DNA from: Collimonas fungivorans Ter331
GTDB taxonomy: Bacteria; Pseudomonadota; Gammaproteobacteria; Burkholderiales; Burkholderiaceae_D
Length of the DNA: 64,000 bases
NCBI RefSeq assembly: GCF_000221045.1
Contig: NC_015856.1
Coordinates: 1,397,317-1,461,316, forward strand
Direction: 5' to 3'
Numbering within the stretch: the first letter of the stretch is position 1; the number at the start of each line of letters is the position of its first letter. Below the pieces are notes generated by a model that saw nothing but the letters and a program-made list of their open reading frames with translations, had not been told where the DNA came from and searched no databases. The position numbers were made by a program, and so were the translations under genes. Shown in pieces: positions 43,268 to 53,297 of this stretch.

Positions 43268-44641
43268 ATGCCAGATATCTTCACTGACCTGCTCAACGAC
43301 TTGCTGAACAGCCTGCGCGCGCCGGGCTTGCCGGCGCAGGTTGGCTTGCTGCTGTTGTGCGTAGGCCTGGGCTGGCTGCTGGCGCGCCTGCTGCGCCGCT
43401 CTTTCAGCGTCAGCACGGCGCAGCCGCCGGCGATGCAGATCGGGCTGGGCAGTTTTTCCAAGGTGCTGACTCCTATCATTACCTTGCTGTTGCTGATACT
43501 GGTCAAGCTGGCCCTGCAGAAATGGCAGCAGCCGGTGAATGTGATGCGGCTGATGATTCCGCTGGTGGCTTCGCTGGCGCTGATGCGTTTCGTGTTTTAC
43601 GTGTTGCGCCGGGTATTCGCGCGCAACAGCGGCGTCGGCACTTTCCTGCTGCTGTTCGAAAAGAGTTTCGGCGTGCTGGTCTGGATCGGCCTGCTGCTGT
43701 ACATCACCGGCTGGTGGCCGGACCTGTTCGATTACCTGGACAGCACGGTGCTGCCTATCGGCCGCTACAAGGTGTCGCTGCTGGCCATCATGCAGGCGCT
43801 GGTCTCGGTGCTGGTGACGCTGGTGATCGCCTTGTGGGCCGGTGCCGCGCTGGAAGAGCGCCTGATGCGCGTCAACACCGTGCATTCCTCGGTGCGCACC
43901 GTGGTGGCGCGCATGGCGCGCGCCTTCCTGATCCTGGTGGCGGTCTTGCTCAGCTTGTCGCTGGTCGGCATCGACCTGACCGTGCTGTCGGTCTTCGGCG
44001 GCGCGCTGGGTGTGGCGCTGGGGCTTGGTTTACAGAAAATCGCCAGCAGTTATGTATCGGGTTTCGTGATTTTGCTGGAGCGCAGCCTGGCGATTGGGGA
44101 CATGGTCGGGGTCAGCACGTTTTACGGCAAGGTGGTGCAGATCAATAGCCGCTACACCGTGCTGCAGGGGCTGGACGGCGTCGATACGGTGGTGCCGAAC
44201 GAAGTCTTCATGATCAATTCGGTGCAGAACTATTCGCTGACCAACCGCATATTGCGCCTGGCGACACATGTAACGATCGAGCATCAGGATGATGTCGAAA
44301 GCATATTGTTGTTGCTGGAGCAAGTTACGGTCGAGGTTGACCGGGTATCGCGCGAAATCCTGCCGCAAGCCTTGCTGATGAAGATCGGCCCTGACGGCTT
44401 AGAGCTAGAGGTCGGATTCTGGATCACCGATCCGGAGAACGGCCGGCTGAATGTGTTGTCTGATGTTAACCGCGCGATCTGGCGCGTGTTGCAATCTCGT
44501 CAAATCAAGGTTGCTCAGGTGAAACGAGATATCAGGATGGTGTCCGAGGGAGAATTGCATAAAAGTAATTTCGACGCCTATTCGCAACAAGATTTGCCAT
44601 TAGATCGACTGCGCGATTCGCCAAAACCTAAAAACATCTAA
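43268..44641 (+). CDS. MscS-family mechanosensitive channel
   Basis: The 457-residue inner-membrane protein has about five or six hydrophobic segments. The pore helix and beta domain of MscS follow (LSVFGGALGVALGLGLQKIA, SYVSGFVILLERSLAIGDMV, VPNEVFMINSVQNYS). The long N-terminal membrane region places it among the larger MscS-like channels. It releases solutes on hypo-osmotic shock. It follows the methyltransferase gene by 32 bp. Confidence 0.9.
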   Translation: MPDIFTDLLNDLLNSLRAPGLPAQVGLLLLCVGLGWLLARLLRRSFSVSTAQPPAMQIGLGSFSKVLTPIITLLLLILVKLALQKWQQPVNVMRLMIPLVASLALMRFVFYVLRRVFARNSGVGTFLLLFEKSFGVLVWIGLLLYITGWWPDLFDYLDSTVLPIGRYKVSLLAIMQALVSVLVTLVIALWAGAALEERLMRVNTVHSSVRTVVARMARAFLILVAVLLSLSLVGIDLTVLSVFGGALGVALGLGLQKIASSYVSGFVILLERSLAIGDMVGVSTFYGKVVQINSRYTVLQGLDGVDTVVPNEVFMINSVQNYSLTNRILRLATHVTIEHQDDVESILLLLEQVTVEVDRVSREILPQALLMKIGPDGLELEVGFWITDPENGRLNVLSDVNRAIWRVLQSRQIKVAQVKRDIRMVSEGELHKSNFDAYSQQDLPLDRLRDSPKPKNI

Positions 44642-44669
44642 TAATAAGGGTACAATTGCACTCGAAATT

Positions 44670-44706
44670 CGGGTAACTGTTCGGTAACTACCCGTCAACT
44701 TACCCG
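44670..44706. promoter_or_regulatory. Nested inverted repeats upstream of the desaturase
   Basis: CGGGTAA (44670-44676) is mirrored by TTACCCG (44700-44706). Inside lies GGGTA (44671-44675) with TACCC (44689-44693), plus a second GGTAACT. The set lies 68 bp before the desaturase start and could be an operator or an RNA hairpin. Confidence 0.35.
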
Positions 44707-44773
44707 TATCTCACTGTAAAATAAGCAGTTAAGCAGTGGCATCATCTACCCATCTACACATGGAGTACACATA

Positions 44774-45967
44774 GTGTTCAATGCAATACTCGATTTCTTA
44801 TCGAATGGCGTAACAGGCGCGAGCGCCTGGCAGGTTGTCGTGTTCACGCTGGTCGTGACGCACATCACGATCGCTGCAGTGACTATTTTCCTGCACCGTT
44901 GCCAGGCCCATCGCGCCCTGGATCTGCACGCAATTCCAAGTCATTTCTTCCGCTTCTGGCTGTGGATGACGACCGGCATGGTGACCAAGGAGTGGGCATC
45001 GATCCACCGCAAGCATCACGCCAAGTGCGATACCGAGGAAGATCCGCATAGCCCGGTAACGCGCGGCATCAAGAAAGTATTCTGGGAAGGCGCGGAGCTG
45101 TATCGCGCAGAATCGAAGAACCTGGAAACCATGGAAAAATTCGGCCATGGCACACCGGACGACTGGATCGAACGCAACCTGTATACCAAGCACAGCGCCC
45201 TGGGCATCGTGGCGATGCTGCTGATCGACGTCATGCTGTTCGGCGTCGTCGGCGTCAGCGTCTGGGCCGTGCAAATGGTCTGGATTCCGATTACCGCGGC
45301 CGGCATCATCAACGGCATCGGCCACTATTGGGGCTATCGCAACTACGATTGCAACGATGCTGCGACCAACATCATCCCGTTCGGCATCATCATCGGCGGC
45401 GAAGAGCTGCACAACAACCACCACACTTTCGGCACTTCGGCCAAGCTGTCGTCCAAGTGGTACGAGTTCGACATCGGCTGGATGTATATCCGGATCCTGG
45501 AAATCTGCGGCTTGGCCAAGGTGAAAAAAGTCGCGCCTGCGCCGAAGTTCAACCACACTAAGCTGGTGCCTGACCTGGATACGCTGCAGTCGGTGATCGC
45601 CAACCGTTACGACGTCATGGCGAAGTATGCAAAATCGCTGAAGAACGCCTGGCATGAAGAGCGCGGCCAGCTGACCGACAAGGCCAAGCAGGGCGCGGTT
45701 TTCCTGAAGTCGTCGAAGAAACTGCTGCAACGCGAGCCGGCCAAGCTGGAAGCGCCGCAAAAGCAGCAACTGACCGAACTATTCCTGCATAGCAAAGCGC
45801 TGCAAACCATGCATGAGATGCGGGTCGAGCTGGGCGCCATCTGGGAGCGTTCGCATTTCACGCGCGATCAGTTGCTGCATCAGTTGCAGGACTGGTGCGC
45901 TCGTGCCGAAGCTTCCGGCATCAAGTCGCTGCAGGATTTCTCGCTGCGCCTGCGCAGCTACTCCTGA
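44774..45967 (+). CDS. Membrane fatty acid desaturase (delta-9 acyl-CoA type)
   Basis: The 397-residue protein has the three histidine boxes of membrane desaturases: HRCQAHR, HRKHH (IHRKHHAKCDTEEDPH) and HNNHH (GGEELHNNHHTFG). Hydrophobic segments lie at about 18-40, 60-75 and 155-200. A charged C-terminal extension of about 120 residues follows. It inserts a cis double bond into fatty acyl chains with O2 and a diiron centre. The start is a GTG at 44774. The C-terminal extension has no motif I know. Confidence 0.88.
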   Translation: MFNAILDFLSNGVTGASAWQVVVFTLVVTHITIAAVTIFLHRCQAHRALDLHAIPSHFFRFWLWMTTGMVTKEWASIHRKHHAKCDTEEDPHSPVTRGIKKVFWEGAELYRAESKNLETMEKFGHGTPDDWIERNLYTKHSALGIVAMLLIDVMLFGVVGVSVWAVQMVWIPITAAGIINGIGHYWGYRNYDCNDAATNIIPFGIIIGGEELHNNHHTFGTSAKLSSKWYEFDIGWMYIRILEICGLAKVKKVAPAPKFNHTKLVPDLDTLQSVIANRYDVMAKYAKSLKNAWHEERGQLTDKAKQGAVFLKSSKKLLQREPAKLEAPQKQQLTELFLHSKALQTMHEMRVELGAIWERSHFTRDQLLHQLQDWCARAEASGIKSLQDFSLRLRSYS

Positions 45968-46014
45968 CCGGCAGGGCGGGGCGCCGATGTATTAAGGCGC
46001 CTGCCCCGGACAAG

Positions 46015-46042
46015 AAAACGGCCCGAGCGGCCGTTTTTTTTT
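46015..46042 (+). terminator. Intrinsic terminator of the desaturase gene
   Basis: AAAACGGCC (46015-46023) pairs with GGCCGTTTT (46029-46037), followed by a run of T to 46042. Confidence 0.85.
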
Positions 46043-46081
46043 CGCCCGGCGATTGCCGTGCAAGTACAAAAGGCAGGATGT

Positions 46082-46119
46082 AAAAAACCCCGCAGGACAG
46101 ATGTCGTGCGGGGTTTTTT
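46082..46119. terminator. Bidirectional intrinsic terminator after rpmG
   Basis: AAAAAACCCCGCA (46082-46094) pairs perfectly with TGCGGGGTTTTTT (46107-46119). It ends the minus-strand rpmB-rpmG transcript and backs up the desaturase terminator. Confidence 0.9.
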
Positions 46120-46135
46120 GCAGAACGTCGATCGA

Positions 46136-46303
46136 TTACTTGATCTTGGTTTCTTTGTATTCAACATGCTTACGAGCCTTCGGGTCGAACTTCATGATCG
46201 ACATTTTTTCCGGGGTTGTACGCTTGTTCTTGGTGGTGGTGTAGAAATGACCTGTACCTGCGGTCGATTCCAGCTTGATTTTGTCGCGGCCTGATTTCGC
46301 CAT
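46136..46303 (-). CDS. rpmG: 50S ribosomal protein L33
   Basis: The 55-residue basic protein begins [20 protein letters not shown] and continues [10 protein letters not shown]-like to [11 protein letters not shown]. It is the Cys-free L33 type (no zinc-binding cysteines). AAGGAAG precedes the ATG. It lies 22 bp after rpmB in the conserved rpmB-rpmG pair. Confidence 0.95.
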   Translation of the reverse strand: MAKSGRDKIKLESTAGTGHFYTTTKNKRTTPEKMSIMKFDPKARKHVEYKETKIK

Positions 46304-46325
46304 GATTCTTCCTTTATTCTGCTAG

Positions 46326-46562
46326 TTAGACTTTTTCGCCACGAGCGCGCAAATCGGTCAACACGGCATCGATGCCGATTTTGTCGATCACGCGCAAGCC
46401 GGCGTTGGACAAGCGCAGGGAGACCCAGCGATTTTCAGACTCGACGAAAATACGGCGATTTTGCAAGTTAGGCAAAAAGCGACGTTTCGTCTTGTTGTTT
46501 GCATGGGAAACGTTGTTGCCGACCATCGGCCCCTTCCCGGTGACTTGGCAGACACGTGCCAT
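46326..46562 (-). CDS. rpmB: 50S ribosomal protein L28
   Basis: The 78-residue protein begins [20 protein letters not shown] and contains [14 protein letters not shown] and [14 protein letters not shown], typical of L28. A perfectly spaced sigma-70 promoter lies upstream at 46604-46632. It is transcribed together with rpmG. Confidence 0.96.
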   Translation of the reverse strand: MARVCQVTGKGPMVGNNVSHANNKTKRRFLPNLQNRRIFVESENRWVSLRLSNAGLRVIDKIGIDAVLTDLRARGEKV

Positions 46563-46603
46563 GTTTTTACTCCTAAAAGATTTCCGAAACTGGAAAAAAG
46601 GAG

Positions 46604-46632
46604 AGTATATATAAAAAAATGAGATTTTTCAA
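46604..46632 (-). promoter_or_regulatory. Sigma-70 promoter of rpmB-rpmG
   Basis: On the minus strand, TTGAAA (46632-46627) and TATACT (46609-46604) are separated by exactly 17 nt. Confidence 0.8.
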
Positions 46633-46698
46633 TGACTTGCGGAAAACAATTGTGTCTTTTGCGCTTTGTTGCATTTAACAATTCAAAATCGGACTGTT

Positions 46699-47373
46699 TT
46701 ACAGCTGGCCATGCTCGGCAAACGAGTGGACCTCGGTGCCGGCGACGATGAAATGATCCAGCACCCTGACGCCGATCAGGTCCAGCGCCTGCTTCAGGGT
46801 CTGCGTCAGCTGGCGATCGGCGGAACTGGGTTCCAGCGTGCCGGACGGATGGTTATGCGCCAGCATGACGCTGGCGGCATTGTGCGTCAGCGCCGCCTTG
46901 ACCACTTCGCGCGGATAGACGCTGGCATGGGTCAGGGTGCCGCGGAACAGCTCCTCGGCGCAGATCAGGCGGTTCTTGACGTCGAGGAACAGCACCAGGA
47001 ATGATTCATGCGGTTTGTTGGTCAGCAGCAGCTGCAGGTACTGCTTGACGGCAGCCGGGGCGTCGAAGCTGCTGCCGGCCTGCAATTCTTCCGCCAGCGA
47101 GCGCCTGCCCAGCTCCAGGATCGCTTGCAGCTGGGCAAACTTGGCGGGGCCGAGGCCGTGGATGGCGCAGAATTCCTTGAGGGGGGCGGAAAACAGCCGG
47201 TTCAGCGAGCCGAAATGGCTGGTCATTTCGCGTCCCAGGTCAACCGCGCTTTTGCCGGCGGCGCCGACTCTCAGGAATACCGCCAGCAGTTCCGCATTGG
47301 AAAGCGCCTGCGGACCGAGTTTGATCAGACGTTCGCGCGGCCTCTGATCCGCAGGCCAGTCGGTAATTGCCAT
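46699..47373 (-). CDS. radC: RadC family JAB-domain protein
   Basis: The 224-residue protein has an N-terminal helix-hairpin-helix part ([35 protein letters not shown]). A JAMM metalloprotease-like domain follows, with [20 protein letters not shown]. The historical link to recombination repair is doubtful. The order radC-rpmB-rpmG is conserved in proteobacteria. Confidence 0.93.
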   Translation of the reverse strand: MAITDWPADQRPRERLIKLGPQALSNAELLAVFLRVGAAGKSAVDLGREMTSHFGSLNRLFSAPLKEFCAIHGLGPAKFAQLQAILELGRRSLAEELQAGSSFDAPAAVKQYLQLLLTNKPHESFLVLFLDVKNRLICAEELFRGTLTHASVYPREVVKAALTHNAASVMLAHNHPSGTLEPSSADRQLTQTLKQALDLIGVRVLDHFIVAGTEVHSFAEHGQL

Positions 47374-47485
47374 GGTGTAATCGAAGTAAGGTCAGTGTCG
47401 GCCACGTCATATGGCCCAAGGTGGCTTACAATATCATCTTCTGACTGGCAGTTATTTTTTTGTTAATGGTTCTTTTGCCTAATTT

Positions 47486-47941
47486 ATGTCCAATCTGTCT
47501 CTCCCTGTCGTTACCGAAGCATCTTATCTGACCTTGCACTATCGCCTCGCCTCGCAAGGCGGCGAGGATATTGTCACTACCTTCAAAGAATCGCCTGCTA
47601 CCTTGCAGTTCGGCATGGGCCAGCTGGCGCCTTTCCTGGAAGCTTGCCTGCTGGGTTTGCCGGAAGGCACGCATCAAACCTTCGAGCTGCCGCCGGAACG
47701 CGCTTTCGGTCCGCGCAATCCCGAGCTGATCCAGCGCGTCTCGCGCGCCACGCTGCGCCAGAATTCGCAGCTGGGCGAGGAATACCGCATCGGCGACCTG
47801 GTGGAATTCGCGGCGCCGGGCGGCGGCCAGTTTGCCGGCGTGCTGCGCGAGATCGACGAACAGGGCGCCTTGTTCGATTTTAATCATCCGCTGGCCGGAC
47901 AGTCGCTCCAGTTCGAAGTGAAAATCATCGGCATTTTGTAG
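47486..47941 (+). CDS. fkpB: FKBP-type peptidyl-prolyl isomerase, SlpA/FkpB type
   Basis: The 151-residue protein has the SlyD/SlpA fold: LTLHYRLAS, the inserted flap and [36 protein letters not shown] and [11 protein letters not shown]. It is a cytoplasmic prolyl isomerase. It lies directly before ispH, as in many proteobacteria. Confidence 0.92.
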   Translation: MSNLSLPVVTEASYLTLHYRLASQGGEDIVTTFKESPATLQFGMGQLAPFLEACLLGLPEGTHQTFELPPERAFGPRNPELIQRVSRATLRQNSQLGEEYRIGDLVEFAAPGGGQFAGVLREIDEQGALFDFNHPLAGQSLQFEVKIIGIL

Positions 47942-47957
47942 TTTGCAGCTGACAAGC

Positions 47958-48908
47958 ATGAACATGGATATCAATATGGATAACGAAATTTTATTGGCGC
48001 AGCCGCGTGGTTTTTGCGCCGGCGTCGACCGCGCGATCGAAATCGTCGAGCGCGCGCTGGAACAGTTCGGCGCGCCGATCTATGTGCGCCACGAAATTGT
48101 CCACAATGCCTATGTGGTGGCGGACTTGCGCAACAAGGGCGCCATTTTCATCGAAGAGCTGGCCGATGTCCCGGCCGGCAATACCGTGATCTTTTCCGCC
48201 CACGGCGTCTCCAAGGCAGTGCAGGAAGAGGCTGAAGTGCGCGGCTTGAAAGTGTTCGATGCGACTTGCCCGCTGGTGACCAAGGTCCACATGGAAGTCG
48301 CCAAGATGCGGCGCGAGGGCCGCGAAATCGTCATGATCGGACATGAAGGCCATCCCGAAGTCGAGGGCACCATGGGCCAGACCAACGACGGCATGCACCT
48401 GGTCGAGACCGTGGCCGACGTCGAGCGGCTGCAGGTCGGCAATCCCGACATGCTGGCCTATGTATCGCAGACTACCTTGTCGGTCGACGACACCGCCGAC
48501 GTCATCGCTGCGCTGAAACAGAAATTCCCGGCCATTACGGAGCCGAAGAAGGGCGATATCTGCTACGCCACCACCAACCGCCAGCAGGCGGTCAAGTTCA
48601 TGGCGCCGCAGGTCGACGTGGTGATCGTGGTCGGCAGCCCGAACAGCTCGAATTCCAACCGCCTGCGTGAAGTGGCTGAGAAGAAGGGCACGGTCGCCTA
48701 TATGGTGGACAACGCGGAACAGATCGACCAGGCCTGGCTGCAAGGAAAACGTCGCATCGGCGTCACCGCCGGCGCCTCGGCGCCGGAAATTCTGGTGCAG
48801 GCCGTGATAGACCGTCTGAAGGCCTATGGCGCCAAGAACGTGCGCACACTGGACGGCGCCGAAGAGAATGTCACTTTCCCCATGCCCAAGGGGCTGGCGC
48901 GCGTCTAA
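47958..48908 (+). CDS. ispH: 4-hydroxy-3-methylbut-2-enyl diphosphate reductase
   Basis: The protein of about 316 residues performs the last MEP-pathway step, making IPP and DMAPP. It has three Fe-S cysteines ([34 protein letters not shown]), the catalytic Glu in SQTTLSVDD-adjacent sequence, and [19 protein letters not shown]. Several in-frame starts lie close together (TTG 47943, ATG 47958, 47964, 47976) with no clear ribosome site, so the first residues are uncertain. Confidence 0.93.
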   Translation: MNMDINMDNEILLAQPRGFCAGVDRAIEIVERALEQFGAPIYVRHEIVHNAYVVADLRNKGAIFIEELADVPAGNTVIFSAHGVSKAVQEEAEVRGLKVFDATCPLVTKVHMEVAKMRREGREIVMIGHEGHPEVEGTMGQTNDGMHLVETVADVERLQVGNPDMLAYVSQTTLSVDDTADVIAALKQKFPAITEPKKGDICYATTNRQQAVKFMAPQVDVVIVVGSPNSSNSNRLREVAEKKGTVAYMVDNAEQIDQAWLQGKRRIGVTAGASAPEILVQAVIDRLKAYGAKNVRTLDGAEENVTFPMPKGLARV

Positions 48909-49208
48909 GCCAGAGGTCTGGGCGCAAGTTCGGGCAAAAAATTGGCGAAACGGTATTACCGATTATCGTCCGGTGACGATTATTGGTAATATTGTTTCGA
49001 CGATGTTTGTTTTCTGCCAAAACTTCGCGCCCAAAGCCACGCGCAGCGGTCCTGACGCTCCATTCTGGCGCGAAATTATATTTCGAAGAAACTTCACTTT
49101 TCCATCGATAGTTTTTTGTTTTCCTCGCTATCATTGCGGCGCTGCGGTTTGAATGTAAAAACCTGTGCGAACCGCGGTCATCAGGTTAATATTGCATTGC
49201 TGTCAGAG
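48909..49208. other. Intergenic region after ispH
   Basis: No gene is supported in this 300-bp stretch. It contains a long imperfect inverted repeat (48947-48998) that may end the ispH transcript. The rest is AT-richer than the surroundings and leads into the liv promoter. Confidence 0.6.
48947..48998. repeat. 24-bp imperfect inverted repeat downstream of ispH
   Basis: The arm 48947-48970 (GAAACGGTATTACCGATTAT and on) is mirrored by 48975-48998 with four mismatches, several of them GU-compatible in RNA, around a 4-nt loop. There is no T run directly after it. Confidence 0.65.
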
Positions 49209-49236
49209 TTGATTATCGCTCAACGTTAGCTATAAT
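49209..49236 (+). promoter_or_regulatory. Sigma-70 promoter of the liv leader
   Basis: TTGATT (49209-49214) is separated by 16 nt from a perfect TATAAT (49231-49236). Transcription would start near 49243, giving a leader of about 300 nt before livH. Confidence 0.7.
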
Positions 49237-49323
49237 CCGCACAGTAATGGTGCATTGCCCCCAGGCACGGCGCTTTAGGACAAAAAACGTTTTTACATAA
49301 AGACGTATAGGAGACAAACAAGT

Positions 49324-49401
49324 ATGCGTACCCAGTTCTTTTTTCTTATTCCGGCTATTCACGCAATGCCAAATTACCTTTCCGCCCATCGTTGCAGATG
49401 A
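49324..49401 (+). CDS. 25-residue leader peptide upstream of livHMGF
   Basis: The ATG at 49324 follows TAGGAGAC. The frame encodes 25 residues beginning MRTQFFFLIPAIHA and ends with TGA at 49399-49401, 17 nt before an intrinsic terminator. Three consecutive Phe codons, then Leu and Ile, lie at positions 5-9. This is the layout of amino-acid attenuation leaders, upstream of a transporter for branched-chain (and, in E. coli, aromatic) amino acids. Too short for homology; judged on layout. Confidence 0.6.
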   Translation: MRTQFFFLIPAIHAMPNYLSAHRCR

Positions 49402-49418
49402 GAGGAAGGGCGTCTCCC

Positions 49419-49453
49419 AACGGCACCAGGACTTTATCCTGGGTGCCGTTTTT
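49419..49453 (+). terminator. Intrinsic terminator inside the liv leader (putative attenuator)
   Basis: AACGGCACCAGGA (49419-49431) pairs with TCCTGGGTGCCGTT (49437-49450), with one bulged base and a 5-nt loop, followed by TTT. It lies between the leader peptide and livH on the coding strand. It would stop transcription before the operon. CGTTG (49390-49394) can pair with CAACG (49418-49422), which competes with the base of this stem. Confidence 0.75.
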
Positions 49454-49539
49454 GTATCGGGAATGATTTTTGCTGTGCTGCCTATGGTCGCAATAGTGTT
49501 CTGACCGATTTGACCCAAAACACATAGAACAAGGAAATT

Positions 49540-50469
49540 ATGGATATCTTTATCCAGCAAGTTATCAACGGCTTGGTGCTGGGAAGCATGTATGCGTTGA
49601 TTGCCCTCGGCTACACCATGGTGTACGGGGTGCTGAACCTGATTAACTTCGCCCACGGCGATATCCTGATGATCGGGGCCATGGTCGGCCTGTCCATCCT
49701 CAAACTGCTGCAGCATGTGGCGCCCGGCCTGCCCGGCATCGTCCAGCTGGCGATCGCCATCATCGGCGCCATCCCGGTCTGCGTCATCATCAGCCTGATC
49801 ATCGAGCGGGTCGCCTACCGGCCGCTGCGCAATGCGCCGCGCCTGGCGCCGCTGATCACCGCGATCGGCGTTTCCATCCTGCTGCAGACGTTTGCCATGA
49901 TGATCTGGGGCCGCAGCCCGCTGCCGGTGCCGCAAGTCATGCCTTCCGATCCCGTGCATATCTTCGGCGCCCTGATCTCGCCGACGCAGATCATGCTGCT
50001 GATCCTGGCTGCCGCCTCAATGGTCGGCCTGGTGCTGCTGGTCGAGAAAACCAAGATGGGCCGCGCCATGCGTGCGACCGCCGAGAATCCGCGAGTCGCT
50101 GGCCTGATGGGCGTCGATTCCAACCGCGTCATCGTGATGACCTTCGCCATCGGCGCCGCGCTGGCGGCGGTGGCCGGCGTGATGTGGGGCGCCAACTATT
50201 CGTCGGCGCAGTTCGCCATGGGCTTCGTGCCCGGCCTGAAAGCATTCTCCGCCGCGGTGCTGGGCGGTATCGGCAATATCTACGGCGCCATGCTGGGCGG
50301 TATTCTGCTGGGCCTGATCGAGAGCCTGGGCGCCGGTTACATCGGCGACCTGACCGGCAATTTCTTCGGCAGCAACTACCAGGATATCTTTGCCTTCATC
50401 GTCCTGATTATCGTCTTGACCTTGCGTCCGTCCGGCATCATGGGCGAACGTGTGGCTGACCGCGCCTGA
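49540..50469 (+). CDS. livH: Branched-chain amino acid ABC permease LivH
   Basis: The 309-residue inner-membrane permease starts MDIFIQQVINGLVLGSMYAL and has the LivH hallmark GVLNLINFAHGDILMIGA and a C-terminal GIGNIYGAMLGGILLGLIES. About eight hydrophobic segments are present. AAGGAA precedes the ATG. It is the first structural gene after the leader/terminator region; the binding protein gene (livK/J) is not adjacent. Confidence 0.93.
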   Translation: MDIFIQQVINGLVLGSMYALIALGYTMVYGVLNLINFAHGDILMIGAMVGLSILKLLQHVAPGLPGIVQLAIAIIGAIPVCVIISLIIERVAYRPLRNAPRLAPLITAIGVSILLQTFAMMIWGRSPLPVPQVMPSDPVHIFGALISPTQIMLLILAAASMVGLVLLVEKTKMGRAMRATAENPRVAGLMGVDSNRVIVMTFAIGAALAAVAGVMWGANYSSAQFAMGFVPGLKAFSAAVLGGIGNIYGAMLGGILLGLIESLGAGYIGDLTGNFFGSNYQDIFAFIVLIIVLTLRPSGIMGERVADRA

Positions 50470-50483
50470 TCGGAGAGGGACAT

Positions 50484-51698
<1,215 letters not shown>

Positions 51699-51707
51699 GG
51701 GGATCTC

Positions 51708-52478
51708 ATGAGCGCACCAATTATTCTGAATATCTCCGGCGTCAACAAGCGGTTCGGCGGTTTGCAAGCCTTGTCGGAAGTGAACATCAAGATCCTGCAG
51801 GGCCAGATCTACGGCCTGATCGGACCGAACGGCGCCGGCAAGACCACCTTCTTCAACGTCATCACCGGTTTGTACCAGGCCGATACCGGCTCGTTCGAGC
51901 TGGCCGGCAAGGCGTACTCGCCGTCGGCGCCGCACGAAGTGGCCAAGGCCGGCATTGCCCGCACTTTCCAGAACATCCGCCTGTTCGGCGAGATGACCGT
52001 GCTGGAAAACGTCATGGTGGGTTGCCATGTACGCACCCACCAGGGCGTGTTCGGTGCGGTGTTCCGCCACAAGAAGGCGCGCCTGGAAGAGATTGCGATC
52101 CGCAAGCGTTCCCAGGAACTGCTGGATTTTGTCGGCATCGGCCGTTTCGGCGACCGCACCGCGCGCCATCTGTCGTACGGCGACCAGCGCCGCCTGGAGA
52201 TCGCCCGCGCGCTGGCCACCGATCCGCAACTGCTGGCGCTGGACGAACCTGCCGCCGGCATGAACGCTACCGAGAAACTGGCGCTGCGCGAGCTGCTGGT
52301 GAAAATCAAGAACGAAGGAAAGACCATTTTGCTGATCGAACATGATGTCAAGCTGATGATGGGCTTGTGCGACCGCCTTACCGTGCTGGACTACGGCAAG
52401 CCGATTGCAGAGGGGCTGCCCGCCGAAATCCAGAAAAACCCGGCGGTGATCGAAGCCTACCTGGGAGGTGGTCACTAA
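51708..52478 (+). CDS. livG: Branched-chain amino acid ABC ATPase LivG
   Basis: The 256-residue ATPase has Walker A GPNGAGKTTFFNVITG, the LivG-typical AGIARTFQNIRLFGEMTVLE, signature LSYGDQRRLEIARAL and Walker B LLALDEPAAGMN. It ends in LivG-style AEGLPAEIQKNPAVIEAYLG. The stop overlaps the livF start by one base. Confidence 0.94.
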   Translation: MSAPIILNISGVNKRFGGLQALSEVNIKILQGQIYGLIGPNGAGKTTFFNVITGLYQADTGSFELAGKAYSPSAPHEVAKAGIARTFQNIRLFGEMTVLENVMVGCHVRTHQGVFGAVFRHKKARLEEIAIRKRSQELLDFVGIGRFGDRTARHLSYGDQRRLEIARALATDPQLLALDEPAAGMNATEKLALRELLVKIKNEGKTILLIEHDVKLMMGLCDRLTVLDYGKPIAEGLPAEIQKNPAVIEAYLGGGH

Positions 52479-53200
52479 TGGCAACCAATATCCTCAAAGT
52501 CGAGAACCTGAAAGTCGCTTATGGCGGCATCCAGGCCGTCAAGGGCATCAACCTGGAAGTCAACGAAGGCGAACTGGTGACGCTGATCGGCGCCAACGGC
52601 GCCGGCAAGACCACCACGCTGAAAGCCATCACCGGCACCTTGCCGCAATGTAAGGTCGAAGGCGAGATGCATTACCTGGGCGAACACACCAAGGGCATGA
52701 CCTCGTTCAACCTGGTCAAGCAAAAGCTGGCCATGGTGCCGGAAGGGCGCGGCGTGTTCACCCGCATGAGCATCCAGGAAAACCTGCTGATGGGCGCTTA
52801 CACGCGCGACGACAAGGCCGGCATCGCGGCCGACATCGACAAGTGGTTCGGCGTATTTCCGCGCCTGAAAGAGCGCGCCGCGCAGATGGCCGGTACCTTG
52901 TCGGGCGGCGAACAGCAGATGCTGGCCATGGCCCGCGCCTTGATGAGCCATCCCAAGCTGCTGCTGCTGGACGAGCCGTCGATGGGGCTGTCGCCGATCA
53001 TGGTGGAAAAGATCTTTGAAGTGATCCGCAGCGTTTCGGCGCAAGGCATCACCATCCTGCTGGTCGAACAGAACGCCAAGCTGGCGCTGGAAGCGGCGCA
53101 CCGGGCCTATGTGATGGATTCCGGCCTGGTGACCATGAGCGGCAACGCCAGGGACATGCTGGACGATCCTAAGGTCAAGGCGGCATACTTGGGCGAATAA
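52478..53200 (+). CDS. livF: Branched-chain amino acid ABC ATPase LivF
   Basis: The 240-residue ATPase starts at the ATG at 52478 (TAATG overlap with livG; GGGAGG upstream). It has GANGAGKTTTLKAITG, MVPEGRGVFTRMSIQENLLM, LSGGEQQMLAMARALM and LLLLDEPSMGLSPIMVEKIF. It is the last gene of livHMGF; a strong terminator follows. Confidence 0.94.
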   Translation: MATNILKVENLKVAYGGIQAVKGINLEVNEGELVTLIGANGAGKTTTLKAITGTLPQCKVEGEMHYLGEHTKGMTSFNLVKQKLAMVPEGRGVFTRMSIQENLLMGAYTRDDKAGIAADIDKWFGVFPRLKERAAQMAGTLSGGEQQMLAMARALMSHPKLLLLDEPSMGLSPIMVEKIFEVIRSVSAQGITILLVEQNAKLALEAAHRAYVMDSGLVTMSGNARDMLDDPKVKAAYLGE

Positions 53201-53247
53201 GCGCCGCGGCCGGGATTGCCTGCAACCCCGGCCGGTTTGCCCGGACG

Positions 53248-53275
53248 AAAAAAAAGAGCCATAGGCTCTTTTTTT
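53248..53275. terminator. Bidirectional terminator between livF and the transglycosylase
   Basis: AAAAAAAAGAGCC (53248-53260) pairs with GGCTCTTTTTTT (53264-53275) around ATA. It serves the two converging genes. Confidence 0.9.
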
Positions 53276-53297
53276 ATATCCAGCGGATAAGCTGCGG

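Noticed and set aside
49213-49959. Minus-strand open frame spanning the liv leader and livH
   Set aside because: It is antisense to livH and to the promoter, leader and terminator structure; there is no family resemblance.
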